A program made the position numbers and the translations under genes. A model generated the notes under the pieces. The model had not been told where the DNA came from. It was given only the letters and a program-made list of their open reading frames with translations, and ran no database searches. From NCBI GenBank assembly GCA_046714175.1, contig JBKKBI010000024.1:1-39027 (forward strand): a DNA stretch of 39,027 bases, in the 5' to 3' direction. Shown here one piece after another: positions 23,023 to 30,459 of this stretch; the first letter of the stretch is position 1, and every line of letters begins with the position of its first letter. The DNA is from UBA11373 sp046714175. GTDB taxonomy: Bacteria; Actinomycetota; Acidimicrobiia; Spongiisociales; UBA11373.

Positions 23023-24447
23023 ATGTCGCCACCGGGCTCGCTGCCTCCGGCGGAACGCCGCATCTACGTGAACCGCACCCTCAACTTGCGGTCGATTCGC
23101 GCCATCGGCTACGACATGGATTACACCCTGATCCACTACCGGGTCGACGAGTGGGAGTCGCGCGCCTTTGGACACACCCGGGCCCGGCTCGCCGCCCGGG
23201 GTTGGCCGGTCAAGGACCTGGTGTTCGACCCCGAGTCGGTGATCCGCGGCCTCACCATCGACCTGGAGCACGGCAACCTGGTGAAGCCAACCCGATTCGG
23301 GTATGTGATCCGGGCGGCCCACGGTACGGAGTTTCTCGAGTTCGACCGCTTGCGCTCGTTGTACCACGGCGTCACCGTGGACCTCTCCGAGCCGCGGTGG
23401 GTGTTCCTCAACACCCTCTTCTCGCTGTCGGAGGCTGCGCTTTATGCCGCGTTGGTGGACCGCTTCGACTCCGGGGCTCTCCCCGACGTGCGGGGGTATG
23501 CCGAGCTGTACGGGATCGTGCGCAGCACCCTCGACGAGGCGCACATGGAAGGGCGCCTCAAGGAGGAGATCGTCGCCGATCCGAAGCGCTTCATAGTCAC
23601 CGATCCGGAAACCCCCCTGGCGCTCCTCGACCAGCGTCACGCCGGCAGGAAGGTCGTTCTGATCACCAATGCCGAGTGGGAGTACACCGACCGCATGATG
23701 CGGTTTGCCTTCGACCCGCACCTGCCCGGGGACCAGACCTGGCGCGACCTGTTCGATGCCGTGATCGTGTCGGCGGCCAAGCCCGAGTTCTTCACCGCGA
23801 GCCGGCCGCTGTATCGGGTGGTCGACGAGGGCCTGGGCCTGATGCGCCCCCACGTCGGTGACCTCGACCGGGGAACGATCTACGTCGGGGGATCGGCAGC
23901 CCAACTGGAAGACCACCTTGGGGTCTCAGGCGACGAGATCCTGTATGTCGGCGACCACCTCTACTCGGACGTTTCGGTGAGCAAGGCACTGCTGCGCTGG
24001 CGCACCGCGCTGGTGCTGCGGGAACTGGAGTCGGAGATCGCCGCCATGGAGGCGTTTCGTCCCCAGGAAGAGCGGCTGCGCTCTCTCATGGAGCGCAAGG
24101 CGGGACTGGAGCGGGAGACCGCGGCGGCACGGCTCTCCAAGCAACGGGCGCAAGCTGGATATGCCCCGGCGGCGATGGCCCCCGCGGAGGCCGATCGCCG
24201 ACTGGACCAGCTTCGAACCGCAATCGCCGCCGTCGACGAGGAGATCACCCCGCTGGCAATCGAGTCGGGAAGTCTGCGCAATACCGCGTGGGGCCCGTTG
24301 ATGCGGTCCGGCAACGACAAGAGCTTGTTCGCCCGGCAGGTGGAGCGCTACGCCGACGTGTACACGTCCCGGGTGTCCAACTTCCTGGCGACGACGCCTT
24401 ACGCCTACCTGCGTGCCGAGCGCGGCAGCCTGCCTCACGACGACTGA
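23023..24447 (+). CDS. HAD-IG family 5'-nucleotidase-like hydrolase
   Basis: 474 residues. HAD motif I is GYDMDYTLIHY (nucleophile Asp31, general acid Asp33), motif II is LITNAEW, and motif IV is YVGDHLYSDV. The large cap and the pattern NRTLNLRSIRAIGYDMDYTL identify the cytosolic purine 5'-nucleotidase (TIGR02244-like) group, which dephosphorylates IMP/GMP in eukaryotes. A helical segment rich in Glu, Arg and Ala (about 345-430) probably forms a coiled coil. Bacterial members are poorly characterised. With the divergent nucleoside hydrolase it may take part in purine nucleotide turnover. Confidence 0.88.
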   Translation: MSPPGSLPPAERRIYVNRTLNLRSIRAIGYDMDYTLIHYRVDEWESRAFGHTRARLAARGWPVKDLVFDPESVIRGLTIDLEHGNLVKPTRFGYVIRAAHGTEFLEFDRLRSLYHGVTVDLSEPRWVFLNTLFSLSEAALYAALVDRFDSGALPDVRGYAELYGIVRSTLDEAHMEGRLKEEIVADPKRFIVTDPETPLALLDQRHAGRKVVLITNAEWEYTDRMMRFAFDPHLPGDQTWRDLFDAVIVSAAKPEFFTASRPLYRVVDEGLGLMRPHVGDLDRGTIYVGGSAAQLEDHLGVSGDEILYVGDHLYSDVSVSKALLRWRTALVLRELESEIAAMEAFRPQEERLRSLMERKAGLERETAAARLSKQRAQAGYAPAAMAPAEADRRLDQLRTAIAAVDEEITPLAIESGSLRNTAWGPLMRSGNDKSLFARQVERYADVYTSRVSNFLATTPYAYLRAERGSLPHDD

Positions 24448-24482
24448 TCACAGGCCGACATTTCACCGCGGACAGACTTCGC

Positions 24483-24680
24483 TCACGGGCGTGGGGGTGC
24501 GGTCGCCACGAAATCGACTCGAATCGAGGCCACCGGCGGCGTTGCCGCGGTCCCGTCGATGCGCGCCTCGACGCTGTAGGCGTCGAGTTCGAGCTCGATC
24601 CCGCTACGCCGCATCGCCGCCGCCCCCTCTGCGGCGCCCGCGGCGATTTCGGCGATCAGTGTCCGCAGCCGCTCCTCCAT
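24483..24680 (-). CDS. Small hypothetical protein
   Basis: 65 residues. AGGAGGGA (24686-24693) is 5 nt before the ATG, one of the best ribosome sites in the window, so it is probably a real gene. It has an amphipathic Ala/Glu/Arg helix (1-27), then two beta strands (IELELDAYSVEARI and VASIRVDFVAT). The helix-strand-strand outline recalls small trypsin-co-occurring (Trypco2-type) domains, but no signature can be confirmed and no protease is adjacent. Function unknown. It lies convergent to the nucleotidase gene and divergent from the aminotransferase. Confidence 0.6.
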   Translation of the reverse strand: MEERLRTLIAEIAAGAAEGAAAMRRSGIELELDAYSVEARIDGTAATPPVASIRVDFVATAPPRP

Positions 24681-24896
24681 GCCTCTCCCTCCTGCTCGTG
24701 GGGCACGATGGCAGAGTCCTCTCTCCGCAGCGTCGCACTGCCCCAGGTCTGGCAGCGGCGCCGCGCGCTCATTCCGCGCCGCATTCCGCCCCGATCCTGC
24801 CAGGACCAGGCAACAGCGGCCGCCGCGCGCGACGAAATGAGCGGGAGGTGGATCAGCGACGGACCCCCGGCAGCGGTCAGCCGTGGGCTGCTCGGG

Positions 24897-24902
24897 TAAC
24901 CT
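24897..24902 (+). promoter_or_regulatory. -10 box for class III aminotransferase gene
   Basis: TAACCT, 8 nt before ATG 24911. The preceding 200 bp (24694-24896) hold only a direct repeat of CATTCCGC (two copies near 24770-24787) and an unsupported 63-codon frame. Confidence 0.45.
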
Positions 24903-24910
24903 GCCCCACC

Positions 24911-26158
24911 ATGACTTCCCTGTGGCACCCCTTTGCGAGCATGGCCGCGGTCGCCGGAGCCGAACTGGTGATCACCCGCGGCGAGGGTTCGTGGGTTTGG
25001 GACGACGCCGGCAACCGGTATCTCGATGCCACCGCCAGCCTGTGGTACTGCCAGGTGGGGCACGGGCGCACCGAGATCATCGAAGCGATGCGCACCCAAG
25101 CCCTGAAACTGGAGGCGTATCACACGTTTGGCGACTTCGCCAACCCTCCTGCGCTGGCGCTGGCGGACCGCCTCGCCGCAATCGCGCCCGATCCGCGCAG
25201 CAAGGTGTTTCTCACCAGCGGTGGGTCGGACTCGGTGGACACCGCCGCCAAGATCGCCCGGAGGTACTTCGAACTCACCGGTGAGCCGGAGCGGACCGTG
25301 CTCATCACCCGGTCCTGGGCGTATCACGGCATGCACGGCTACGGGACCTCGCTCGCCGGGATCAGCGGCAACGCCGACGGCGTCGGCCCGCTGGTGCCCG
25401 ACATCGTGCTGGTTCCGTGGGATTCCACCGAAGCGCTGGCGGATGCGATCTCCAAGGTGGGACCGGAACGAGTCGCGGGATTCTTCTGCGAGCCGGTGAT
25501 CGGAGCGGGCGGGGTACGGCCGCCACCAGAGGGATACCTCAAAGAAGCGCGGTCGATGATCTCCGAGGCAGGAGGACTGTTCGTTGCCGACGAGGTGATC
25601 ACGGGTTTCTGCCGCACCGGCGATTGGTTCGCCTCGACCCGGTTCTCCCTCGAGCCCGATCTGATCACCTTTGCCAAGGGGGTGACTTCGGGTTACCTGC
25701 CTGCGGGTGGAGTCATCGCCGCCCCCCGGGTGTGGGCCCCGTTCTACGCCGAGGGCGCGGCGGTCTTTCGCCACGGCTACACCTATAGCGGCCATCCCAC
25801 CGTGGCGGCGGCGGCGCTGGCCAATCTGGATCTGATGGAACGGGAAGGCCTGGCCACCCGGGCGCTGGAGTGGGAGTCCAAGCTGGTGGAGGGCCTCGAC
25901 GGGATGTTGGACCACCCGTTGGTGGGGGGACATCGCTCCGGGGTGGGCTTCCTCGGTGCTCTGGTACTCGATCCGAAACGCCTGGCCGCGGACCCCGATC
26001 TCCCGATCAAGGCGTACAAGGCGGTGCGTGCCCACGGGGTGATCAGCCGCGCCATCGGTGGCGACGCGCTGCAGATTTCGCCTCCGTTGACCCTGAGTGA
26101 TGGCGAGTTCGAGGAGATGCTGGCCGGCTTCAGGCGCGGCCTCGACACCCTGCGCTAG
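24911..26158 (+). CDS. Class III PLP aminotransferase
   Basis: 415 residues. LWHPFASM and the fold-defining GSWVWDDAGNRYLDATASLWYCQVGHG (26-52) start the protein. PLP contacts are Asp227 in VADEVITGFCRTG and Lys256 in FAKGVTSGYLPAGG; SGGSDSVDTAAKIARRY (103-119) binds the phosphate. The group transaminates omega-amino acids or diamines (beta-alanine, GABA, putrescine, taurine) with pyruvate as usual acceptor. Substrate is not predictable; adenosylmethionine-DAPA aminotransferase is less likely without biotin genes. Its TAG stop and the stop of the opposite gene share a CTAG. Confidence 0.9.
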   Translation: MTSLWHPFASMAAVAGAELVITRGEGSWVWDDAGNRYLDATASLWYCQVGHGRTEIIEAMRTQALKLEAYHTFGDFANPPALALADRLAAIAPDPRSKVFLTSGGSDSVDTAAKIARRYFELTGEPERTVLITRSWAYHGMHGYGTSLAGISGNADGVGPLVPDIVLVPWDSTEALADAISKVGPERVAGFFCEPVIGAGGVRPPPEGYLKEARSMISEAGGLFVADEVITGFCRTGDWFASTRFSLEPDLITFAKGVTSGYLPAGGVIAAPRVWAPFYAEGAAVFRHGYTYSGHPTVAAAALANLDLMEREGLATRALEWESKLVEGLDGMLDHPLVGGHRSGVGFLGALVLDPKRLAADPDLPIKAYKAVRAHGVISRAIGGDALQISPPLTLSDGEFEEMLAGFRRGLDTLR

Positions 26159-26361
26159 TCCTGGTACTCGCGGCCTGCCGGGACCAGATGCATCGCCTCG
26201 CGCAGCATGCGTTCCACGATCACGCTCACGTTCTGATTTTCCGACCGGGCACGGGACCGCAAGACCCGAACCAGCGACGGGGAAAGTCGCAGGTCGAGGC
26301 GCTCCCGCGGTTCGCTCCACTCGGCAGGTGCCGGCTGACCCCAATCGGCGAGTTCGTACAT
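26155..26361 (-). CDS. Ribbon-helix-helix DNA-binding protein (orphan)
   Basis: 68 residues. The C-terminal half RLDLRLSPSLVRVLRSRA followed by NVSVIVERMLREAM fits the ribbon-helix-helix fold of Arc/CopG-type regulators and antitoxins: a strand that enters the DNA groove, then two helices. The N-terminal 20 residues (MYELADWGQPAPAEW) are polar and probably flexible. ATG 26361 has GGAGGG (26366-26371) 4 nt upstream. A perfect palindrome lies between promoter and ribosome site, so it probably represses itself. No toxin gene is next to it, so it is a solitary regulator or a remnant of a toxin-antitoxin pair. Confidence 0.75.
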   Translation of the reverse strand: MYELADWGQPAPAEWSEPRERLDLRLSPSLVRVLRSRARSENQNVSVIVERMLREAMHLVPAGREYQD

Positions 26362-26373
26362 ATCGCCCTCCGG

Positions 26374-26389
26374 ATCACATCGGTGTGAT
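26374..26389. promoter_or_regulatory. Palindromic operator candidate for the ribbon-helix-helix gene
   Basis: ATCACA-N4-TGTGAT, a perfect 6-bp inverted repeat. It lies just downstream of the predicted transcription start and next to the ribosome site, where a bound dimer would block transcription. Confidence 0.5.
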
Positions 26390-26398
26390 TCGGCTCCC

Positions 26399-26404
26399 AC
26401 CATA
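26399..26404 (-). promoter_or_regulatory. -10 box for ribbon-helix-helix gene
   Basis: TATGGT on the minus strand; the start site would be near 26392, giving a leader of about 30 nt with a Shine-Dalgarno. Confidence 0.4.
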
Positions 26405-26449
26405 ACCACGGAGCGCGCGAGCCCTGGGTATTTTCGGCGGCCGGTGCGC

Positions 26450-27016
26450 TCAGGCGCGGGCGGCGGTGAACTCCCCATTGGCCAGACCCGGGATGTCGTA
26501 CGTGCCGGTAACGACGCCGTCAACGATATCCGCCTCGATGATGACTTCGAGGTTGAGCCCGGGCACGTCGGGAGCGGTGAGGGTCACGTGCCCGTCAGTC
26601 ACCGCGACAGTGAAGTCCCCGAAGATGTCGTTGGAGCCGGCATAGGGTCCGTCCGACGTCAGGTCGAACTCGACCGTAAACGCATCCGGGTCGGTAGCTC
26701 CGAAGACGTTGCCACCCAGGTCGAGGGTGAGGGCGGCAGTCGCCGCGGCCTCATCCACCACCAATCCGGCCTCGATCGAGCCGGTCGAGCCAAACGTGAG
26801 GTTGTGCCACTCGCCGGTGTAATCCCCCGCCAGCTCCTGAGCTGCCGCCACCCGGGCGGCGACCGCGGCATCCCCGGTCGTCGTGGTGGCCCCGCTCGTG
26901 GTCGTCACGGCGGGCGCGGCAGTCGTGGTCGTGGTGCCGGTGTCCCCCGAGGAGTCGTCTCCGCAGGCGGCAAGCGGCAGGACCAGCAACAGGCAGGCGA
27001 TCAGTTGTCGACGCAT
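26450..27016 (-). CDS. Small lipoprotein with Thr-rich linker
   Basis: 188 residues. Signal peptide with lipobox PLAAC and lipidated Cys18, then GDDSSGDTG and a Thr/Ala linker to about residue 48. The mature part contains ELAGDYTGEWHNLTFGSTGS, then alternating strands (LTLDLGGNVFG, FTVEFDLTSDG, FTVAVTDGHVTL) and VTGTYDIPGLANGEFTA. This suggests a small beta-barrel or lipocalin-like sheet exposed on the outer membrane face. I do not recognise a family. ATG 27016 follows AAGGGGG. It lies downstream of and in the same direction as the thiolase gene, with a 63-bp gap, so it probably has its own promoter. Confidence 0.78.
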   Translation of the reverse strand: MRRQLIACLLLVLPLAACGDDSSGDTGTTTTTAAPAVTTTSGATTTTGDAAVAARVAAAQELAGDYTGEWHNLTFGSTGSIEAGLVVDEAAATAALTLDLGGNVFGATDPDAFTVEFDLTSDGPYAGSNDIFGDFTVAVTDGHVTLTAPDVPGLNLEVIIEADIVDGVVTGTYDIPGLANGEFTAARA

Positions 27017-27079
27017 GACTCCCCCTTGAGCGATTGGCGGGGATCGTAATCAGAAAAGCCATCAGTCATCTGACTCTTC

Positions 27080-28258
27080 CTAGGCCACCTCGAACAACCC
27101 GGCCGCTCCCATGCCGCCGCCGATGCACATGGTGGCGACCACATAGCGGGCGCCGCGGCGCTTGCCCTCGATCAGGGCATGGGCGACCATGCGGGCGCCG
27201 CTCATGCCGTACGGGTGGCCAATGGCGATGGCCCCGCCGTTGACGTTGAGCAACTCGTCGGGGATCCCGAGGCGGTCCCGGCAGTACACCACCTGAACCG
27301 CAAACGCCTCGTTGAGCTCCCAGAGCCCGATATCCCCGGTCTTCAAACCGTTGCGCTCCAGCAGCTTGGGCACCGCGAACACCGGCCCGATACCCATCTC
27401 GTCGGGTGCACAACCCGCCACCGCGACGCCGCGGTAGTAGCCGAGCGGACTCAGCCCGCGCTTCTCCGCCAAACCCGCCTCCATCACCACGACCGCGGCG
27501 GCGCCGTCGGACAATTGGCTGGCGTTGCCTGCGGTGACCGTGCCCCCCAATACCGGAGGGAGGCCGGCCAGTCCCTCGGCGGTGGTGTCGGGCCGATTGC
27601 CCTCGTCGCGTTCCAGGGTCACCGGCTCCCGCGTCTCGGCGCCGGTGGCCTTGTCCTTCACCACCTTGGTGGTGGTGACGGAAACGATCTCGGCATCGAA
27701 CCGCCCCGCCTGCTGCGCCGCCGCGGTGCGCTGCTGGCTCTGCAGCGCGTAGGCGTCCTGGGCATCGCGATCCACTCCGTACCGTTCGGCCACCACTTCG
27801 GCGGTGTGCAGCATCGGCATGTACATATCCGGCTGCAGCGCCAGCAACGCCGGATCCAAGGCTCGGTACTGGTTCATGTGCTGGTTCTGCACCAGTGAGA
27901 TCGACTCCAGTCCCCCGGCGATTACCACCGGCATGGCGTCGTGGATCACCTGTTTGGCGGCGATGGCGATCGCCATCATCCCCGACGAGCACTGCCGGTC
28001 CACGGTCATGCCGCTGACTGTGTTGGGCATTCCCGCGGCCAAAGCGGCCTGGCGGGCGACGTTGAAGCCGGTGCTGCCCTGGGTGAGAGCGTTGCCCATG
28101 ATCACATCGTCGGGTTCCCCCGGCTCGACCCCGGCCCGCTCCAGCACGGCCCTGATGGCGTGGGCGGCGAGCGACGGTCCCTCGAGGTCGTTGAACGCCC
28201 CCCGATAGGCCCGCCCGATCGGGGTCCGGGCCACGGCGGCGATGACCGCTTCCCTCAT
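27080..28258 (-). CDS. Acetyl-CoA acetyltransferase (thiolase)
   Basis: 392 residues. All thiolase catalytic residues are present: nucleophile Cys90 in VDRQCSSGM, His348 in GGAIAIGHPYGMSGAR, and Cys378 in ATMCIGGGMG, plus the NEAFAV loop. It condenses two acetyl-CoA to acetoacetyl-CoA or cleaves 3-ketoacyl-CoA. Length and motifs fit both biosynthetic and beta-oxidation types. The AGGAGG ribosome site (28266-28271) is 7 nt before ATG 28258, the best in the window, so high expression is likely. No other fatty-acid oxidation gene is adjacent. Confidence 0.94.
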   Translation of the reverse strand: MREAVIAAVARTPIGRAYRGAFNDLEGPSLAAHAIRAVLERAGVEPGEPDDVIMGNALTQGSTGFNVARQAALAAGMPNTVSGMTVDRQCSSGMMAIAIAAKQVIHDAMPVVIAGGLESISLVQNQHMNQYRALDPALLALQPDMYMPMLHTAEVVAERYGVDRDAQDAYALQSQQRTAAAQQAGRFDAEIVSVTTTKVVKDKATGAETREPVTLERDEGNRPDTTAEGLAGLPPVLGGTVTAGNASQLSDGAAAVVVMEAGLAEKRGLSPLGYYRGVAVAGCAPDEMGIGPVFAVPKLLERNGLKTGDIGLWELNEAFAVQVVYCRDRLGIPDELLNVNGGAIAIGHPYGMSGARMVAHALIEGKRRGARYVVATMCIGGGMGAAGLFEVA

Positions 28259-28360
28259 GTGACTGCCTCCTGTTGCGTCCCTGAGTTTGGGGGACGAACG
28301 CGCCTGGGACCGACCTGAGACTAGGCCTCCCCGGGCCTGCCACCAGCGCGGCGACCCCCG

Positions 28361-28366
28361 TAGAGT
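28361..28366 (+). promoter_or_regulatory. -10 box for peptidoglycan-binding-type lipoprotein gene
   Basis: TAGAGT, 6 nt before ATG 28373, in the 114-bp region divergent from the thiolase. Confidence 0.5.
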
Positions 28367-28372
28367 GAACCC

Positions 28373-29578
28373 ATGAAGACCGCCCTCGCTGCCGGTCTCC
28401 TCGCCGTGGTCGCCACGGCCTGCACCGCCACGACCATCTCCACGACGACCTCGACCACCATCCCCGCCTCCACCACGACCACCGTCGGCGGGCGAATCAC
28501 TCTCATCCCCAACTCGACCGCCTTCATCGTCCAGGGCGCGCAGGGTGCATACGTCGAGGCGCTGCAGTTCTATCTGGTGTGCACCGGCCATGATGAACCC
28601 ACCCCGGGGGCCACGGTCTCCGTCGACGGCAATTACGGCCCGATCACCGCCGACGCCGTCGCCTACTACCAGGCCGAGCTGCGCCGGGTCCCTTCGGGCG
28701 ACCCCGACGAGGAGACCTTCGCCTCGCTGTCCCGGGACTGCGCGCTCCCCCGCACCCTGGCATTCCCCGAGGGCGTGTTCAGCAGCGAGATCGCTGGCAA
28801 CGTGGCCCCCGGGGACGACGAGACATTCGAGTTCGCCGCCGCCGGAGGCCAGGTCCTCACCCTCGAAGTCGCAGAGGGAGTGGTGACTGTGGGGGTTTTT
28901 GCCCCCGACGGCACCGACATCGAGCCGACCATCAACGGAACACGCATCGAGGCAGAGCTGGACATTGCCCAGGCATACACCATCCGGGTGCAAGCGGCCG
29001 CGCCCACTTCGTTCCGGATCACGACCTCCCTGCGCTCTCCCAACGTCCTGGTCTCGGACTTCGGACCGATGACCCTCGAGGACGACGGCGTCGGCATCGC
29101 CACCCTGGGCCAGGATCCGACCAACACCGTGGCCGTGATCGCACTGCTCCTCGGTGCGCCGTTCAGCGACACCGGATGGGAGAGCGACGCCGCCTGCACC
29201 GGCTCGAACCGCCATGTCACCTGGGTCATCCAGGGGGACCCATCTGGGGATCAGCATCCTGCGTTCTTCGTCGCAGACTTCACGGACACCGGCGGAACGC
29301 CCTACTTTTCCCAGTACGCGTATCGCACCGCCAACCTCGCGGCCCTCGATCCGATCGCACGGGAACTCACCACCGCCGACGGCCTCACCATCGGATCCAC
29401 CTACGACGACTTTGTGGATGTGTTCGACATCCCCGAGTTCGACGAGAACGATCGGACCTCGGAGGGCGACTTGGTGTTCGGATTCGAGTTGGTGGGCTCC
29501 GCAGATGCACCCGACGGCGCCGCCAGCAGGATCTGGTTCGTCGGCGCCGGCGAAGACGGCTGCCCCGACCTCCCCTAG
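28373..29578 (+). CDS. Lipoprotein with PG_binding_1-like domain
   Basis: 401 residues. Signal peptide with lipobox VATAC (Cys17), then a Thr/Ser linker (18-38). Residues about 52-105 match the peptidoglycan-binding type 1 fold: GAQGAYVEALQFYLVCTG, then VDGNYGPITADAVAYYQAEL and a final L-rich helix. The middle (about 120-215) is a beta-rich domain with GQVLTLEVAEGVVTVGVF. The C-terminal part (225-401) includes VLVSDFGPMTLEDDGVG and a Cys pair and is unassigned. It would sit on the outer membrane face and contact cell wall. It starts leaderless at ATG 28373. It precedes the PAC2 gene by 40 bp. Confidence 0.75.
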   Translation: MKTALAAGLLAVVATACTATTISTTTSTTIPASTTTTVGGRITLIPNSTAFIVQGAQGAYVEALQFYLVCTGHDEPTPGATVSVDGNYGPITADAVAYYQAELRRVPSGDPDEETFASLSRDCALPRTLAFPEGVFSSEIAGNVAPGDDETFEFAAAGGQVLTLEVAEGVVTVGVFAPDGTDIEPTINGTRIEAELDIAQAYTIRVQAAAPTSFRITTSLRSPNVLVSDFGPMTLEDDGVGIATLGQDPTNTVAVIALLLGAPFSDTGWESDAACTGSNRHVTWVIQGDPSGDQHPAFFVADFTDTGGTPYFSQYAYRTANLAALDPIARELTTADGLTIGSTYDDFVDVFDIPEFDENDRTSEGDLVFGFELVGSADAPDGAASRIWFVGAGEDGCPDLP

Positions 29579-29604
29579 GACCGCCGCTGCCGCACCCGAA
29601 CCGA

Positions 29605-29610
29605 TACCCT
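29605..29610 (+). promoter_or_regulatory. -10 box for PAC2 gene
   Basis: TACCCT, 8 nt before ATG 29619. Confidence 0.45.
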
Positions 29611-29618
29611 CGAACCAG

Positions 29619-30455
29619 ATGTACTCGCGCCGCGACTCCGATCCGCTGATCGCTCCCGCTCTGATCGTCGCCTTCAACGGCTGGGTGAGCGCGGGCGGGG
29701 CGGGAACGGCCACCGCGGATCACCTCGCCGACAACGGCAGCGAGGTGGCTCGCTTCGACTCCGACCTGCTCTTCGACTACCGGGTCAACCGCCCCACCCT
29801 CGAGTTCACGGAGGGAATCATCGACCGGATCGAGTGGCCCGAGGTCCGGGCGCGCCGCCGTCACCTCGACGGCCGCGACCTGGTGGTCCTCACCGGGCCC
29901 GAGCCCAACTGGCGCTGGCAGGCCTTTGGGGAGTCGGTGGCCGACCTGGCGGTGGACCTCGGGGTGGTGCAACACGTCTCCCTGGGAGGCATCCCCTGGG
30001 CCGCACCGCACACCCGTCCCACCATCGTGGTGACCACTTCGTCGCGCCCCGACCTGCTGGCCGACGACGCCAACTTTCCCGCCGGCGTGCTGCGAGTGCC
30101 CGCCTCAGCCGCCTCCGTCGTGGAACGCGCCGTGGCCGATCGCGGCATCCCCACCGTCGGCTTCTGGGCGCGGGTGCCGCACTACGTCGCCGGGATATAT
30201 CACCCCGCGGTGGTCACACTCGTGGAGCGCGTCTCGCGCTACCTCGGGGTCGACGTCCCGCTCGGTGGCTTGGTCGACGAGGCTGCGGAACAGCGCCGCC
30301 AGCTGGACTCCGCGCTGACCGATCAGCCCGAAGTTGGCGAGATAGTCTCCCGCCTCGAGGAGTTGTACGACGCGTCCGGCGAGGTGGCCAGCGGCGAGGA
30401 AATTGCCGCCGAGATCGAGCGCTTCCTCCGGGAGCGCTCTCCCGACGACGACTGA
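29619..30455 (+). CDS. PAC2-family (proteasome assembly chaperone-like) protein
   Basis: 278 residues. DPLIAPALIVAFNGWVSAGGAGTATADHL (7-35) is the PAC2 start. The core continues with FDSDLLFDYRVNRPTLEF, LVVLTGPEPNWRWQAF and SLGGIPWAAPHTRP, and HYVAGIYHPAVVTLVERV with a helical C-terminal tail (LEELYDASGEVASGEEIAAEIERFL). The family is common in actinobacteria, named after eukaryotic 20S proteasome assembly factors. Whether bacterial members assist proteasomes is not established, and no proteasome gene is in the window. The CapA-RTX gene starts 4 bp after its stop, so the two are probably in one transcript. Confidence 0.88.
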   Translation: MYSRRDSDPLIAPALIVAFNGWVSAGGAGTATADHLADNGSEVARFDSDLLFDYRVNRPTLEFTEGIIDRIEWPEVRARRRHLDGRDLVVLTGPEPNWRWQAFGESVADLAVDLGVVQHVSLGGIPWAAPHTRPTIVVTTSSRPDLLADDANFPAGVLRVPASAASVVERAVADRGIPTVGFWARVPHYVAGIYHPAVVTLVERVSRYLGVDVPLGGLVDEAAEQRRQLDSALTDQPEVGEIVSRLEELYDASGEVASGEEIAAEIERFLRERSPDDD

Positions 30456-30459
30456 CGCC

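Noticed and set aside
24708..24899. 63-codon plus-strand frame upstream of the class III aminotransferase.
   Set aside because: No ribosome site or -10 box, Arg/Ala/Pro composition typical of a non-coding GC-rich frame, and it overlaps the promoter region of the aminotransferase.
27040..27079. Possible T-run terminator after the thiolase gene (AGTC/GACT stem and TTTT).
   Set aside because: The stem is only 4 bp with a tetraloop, too weak to support.
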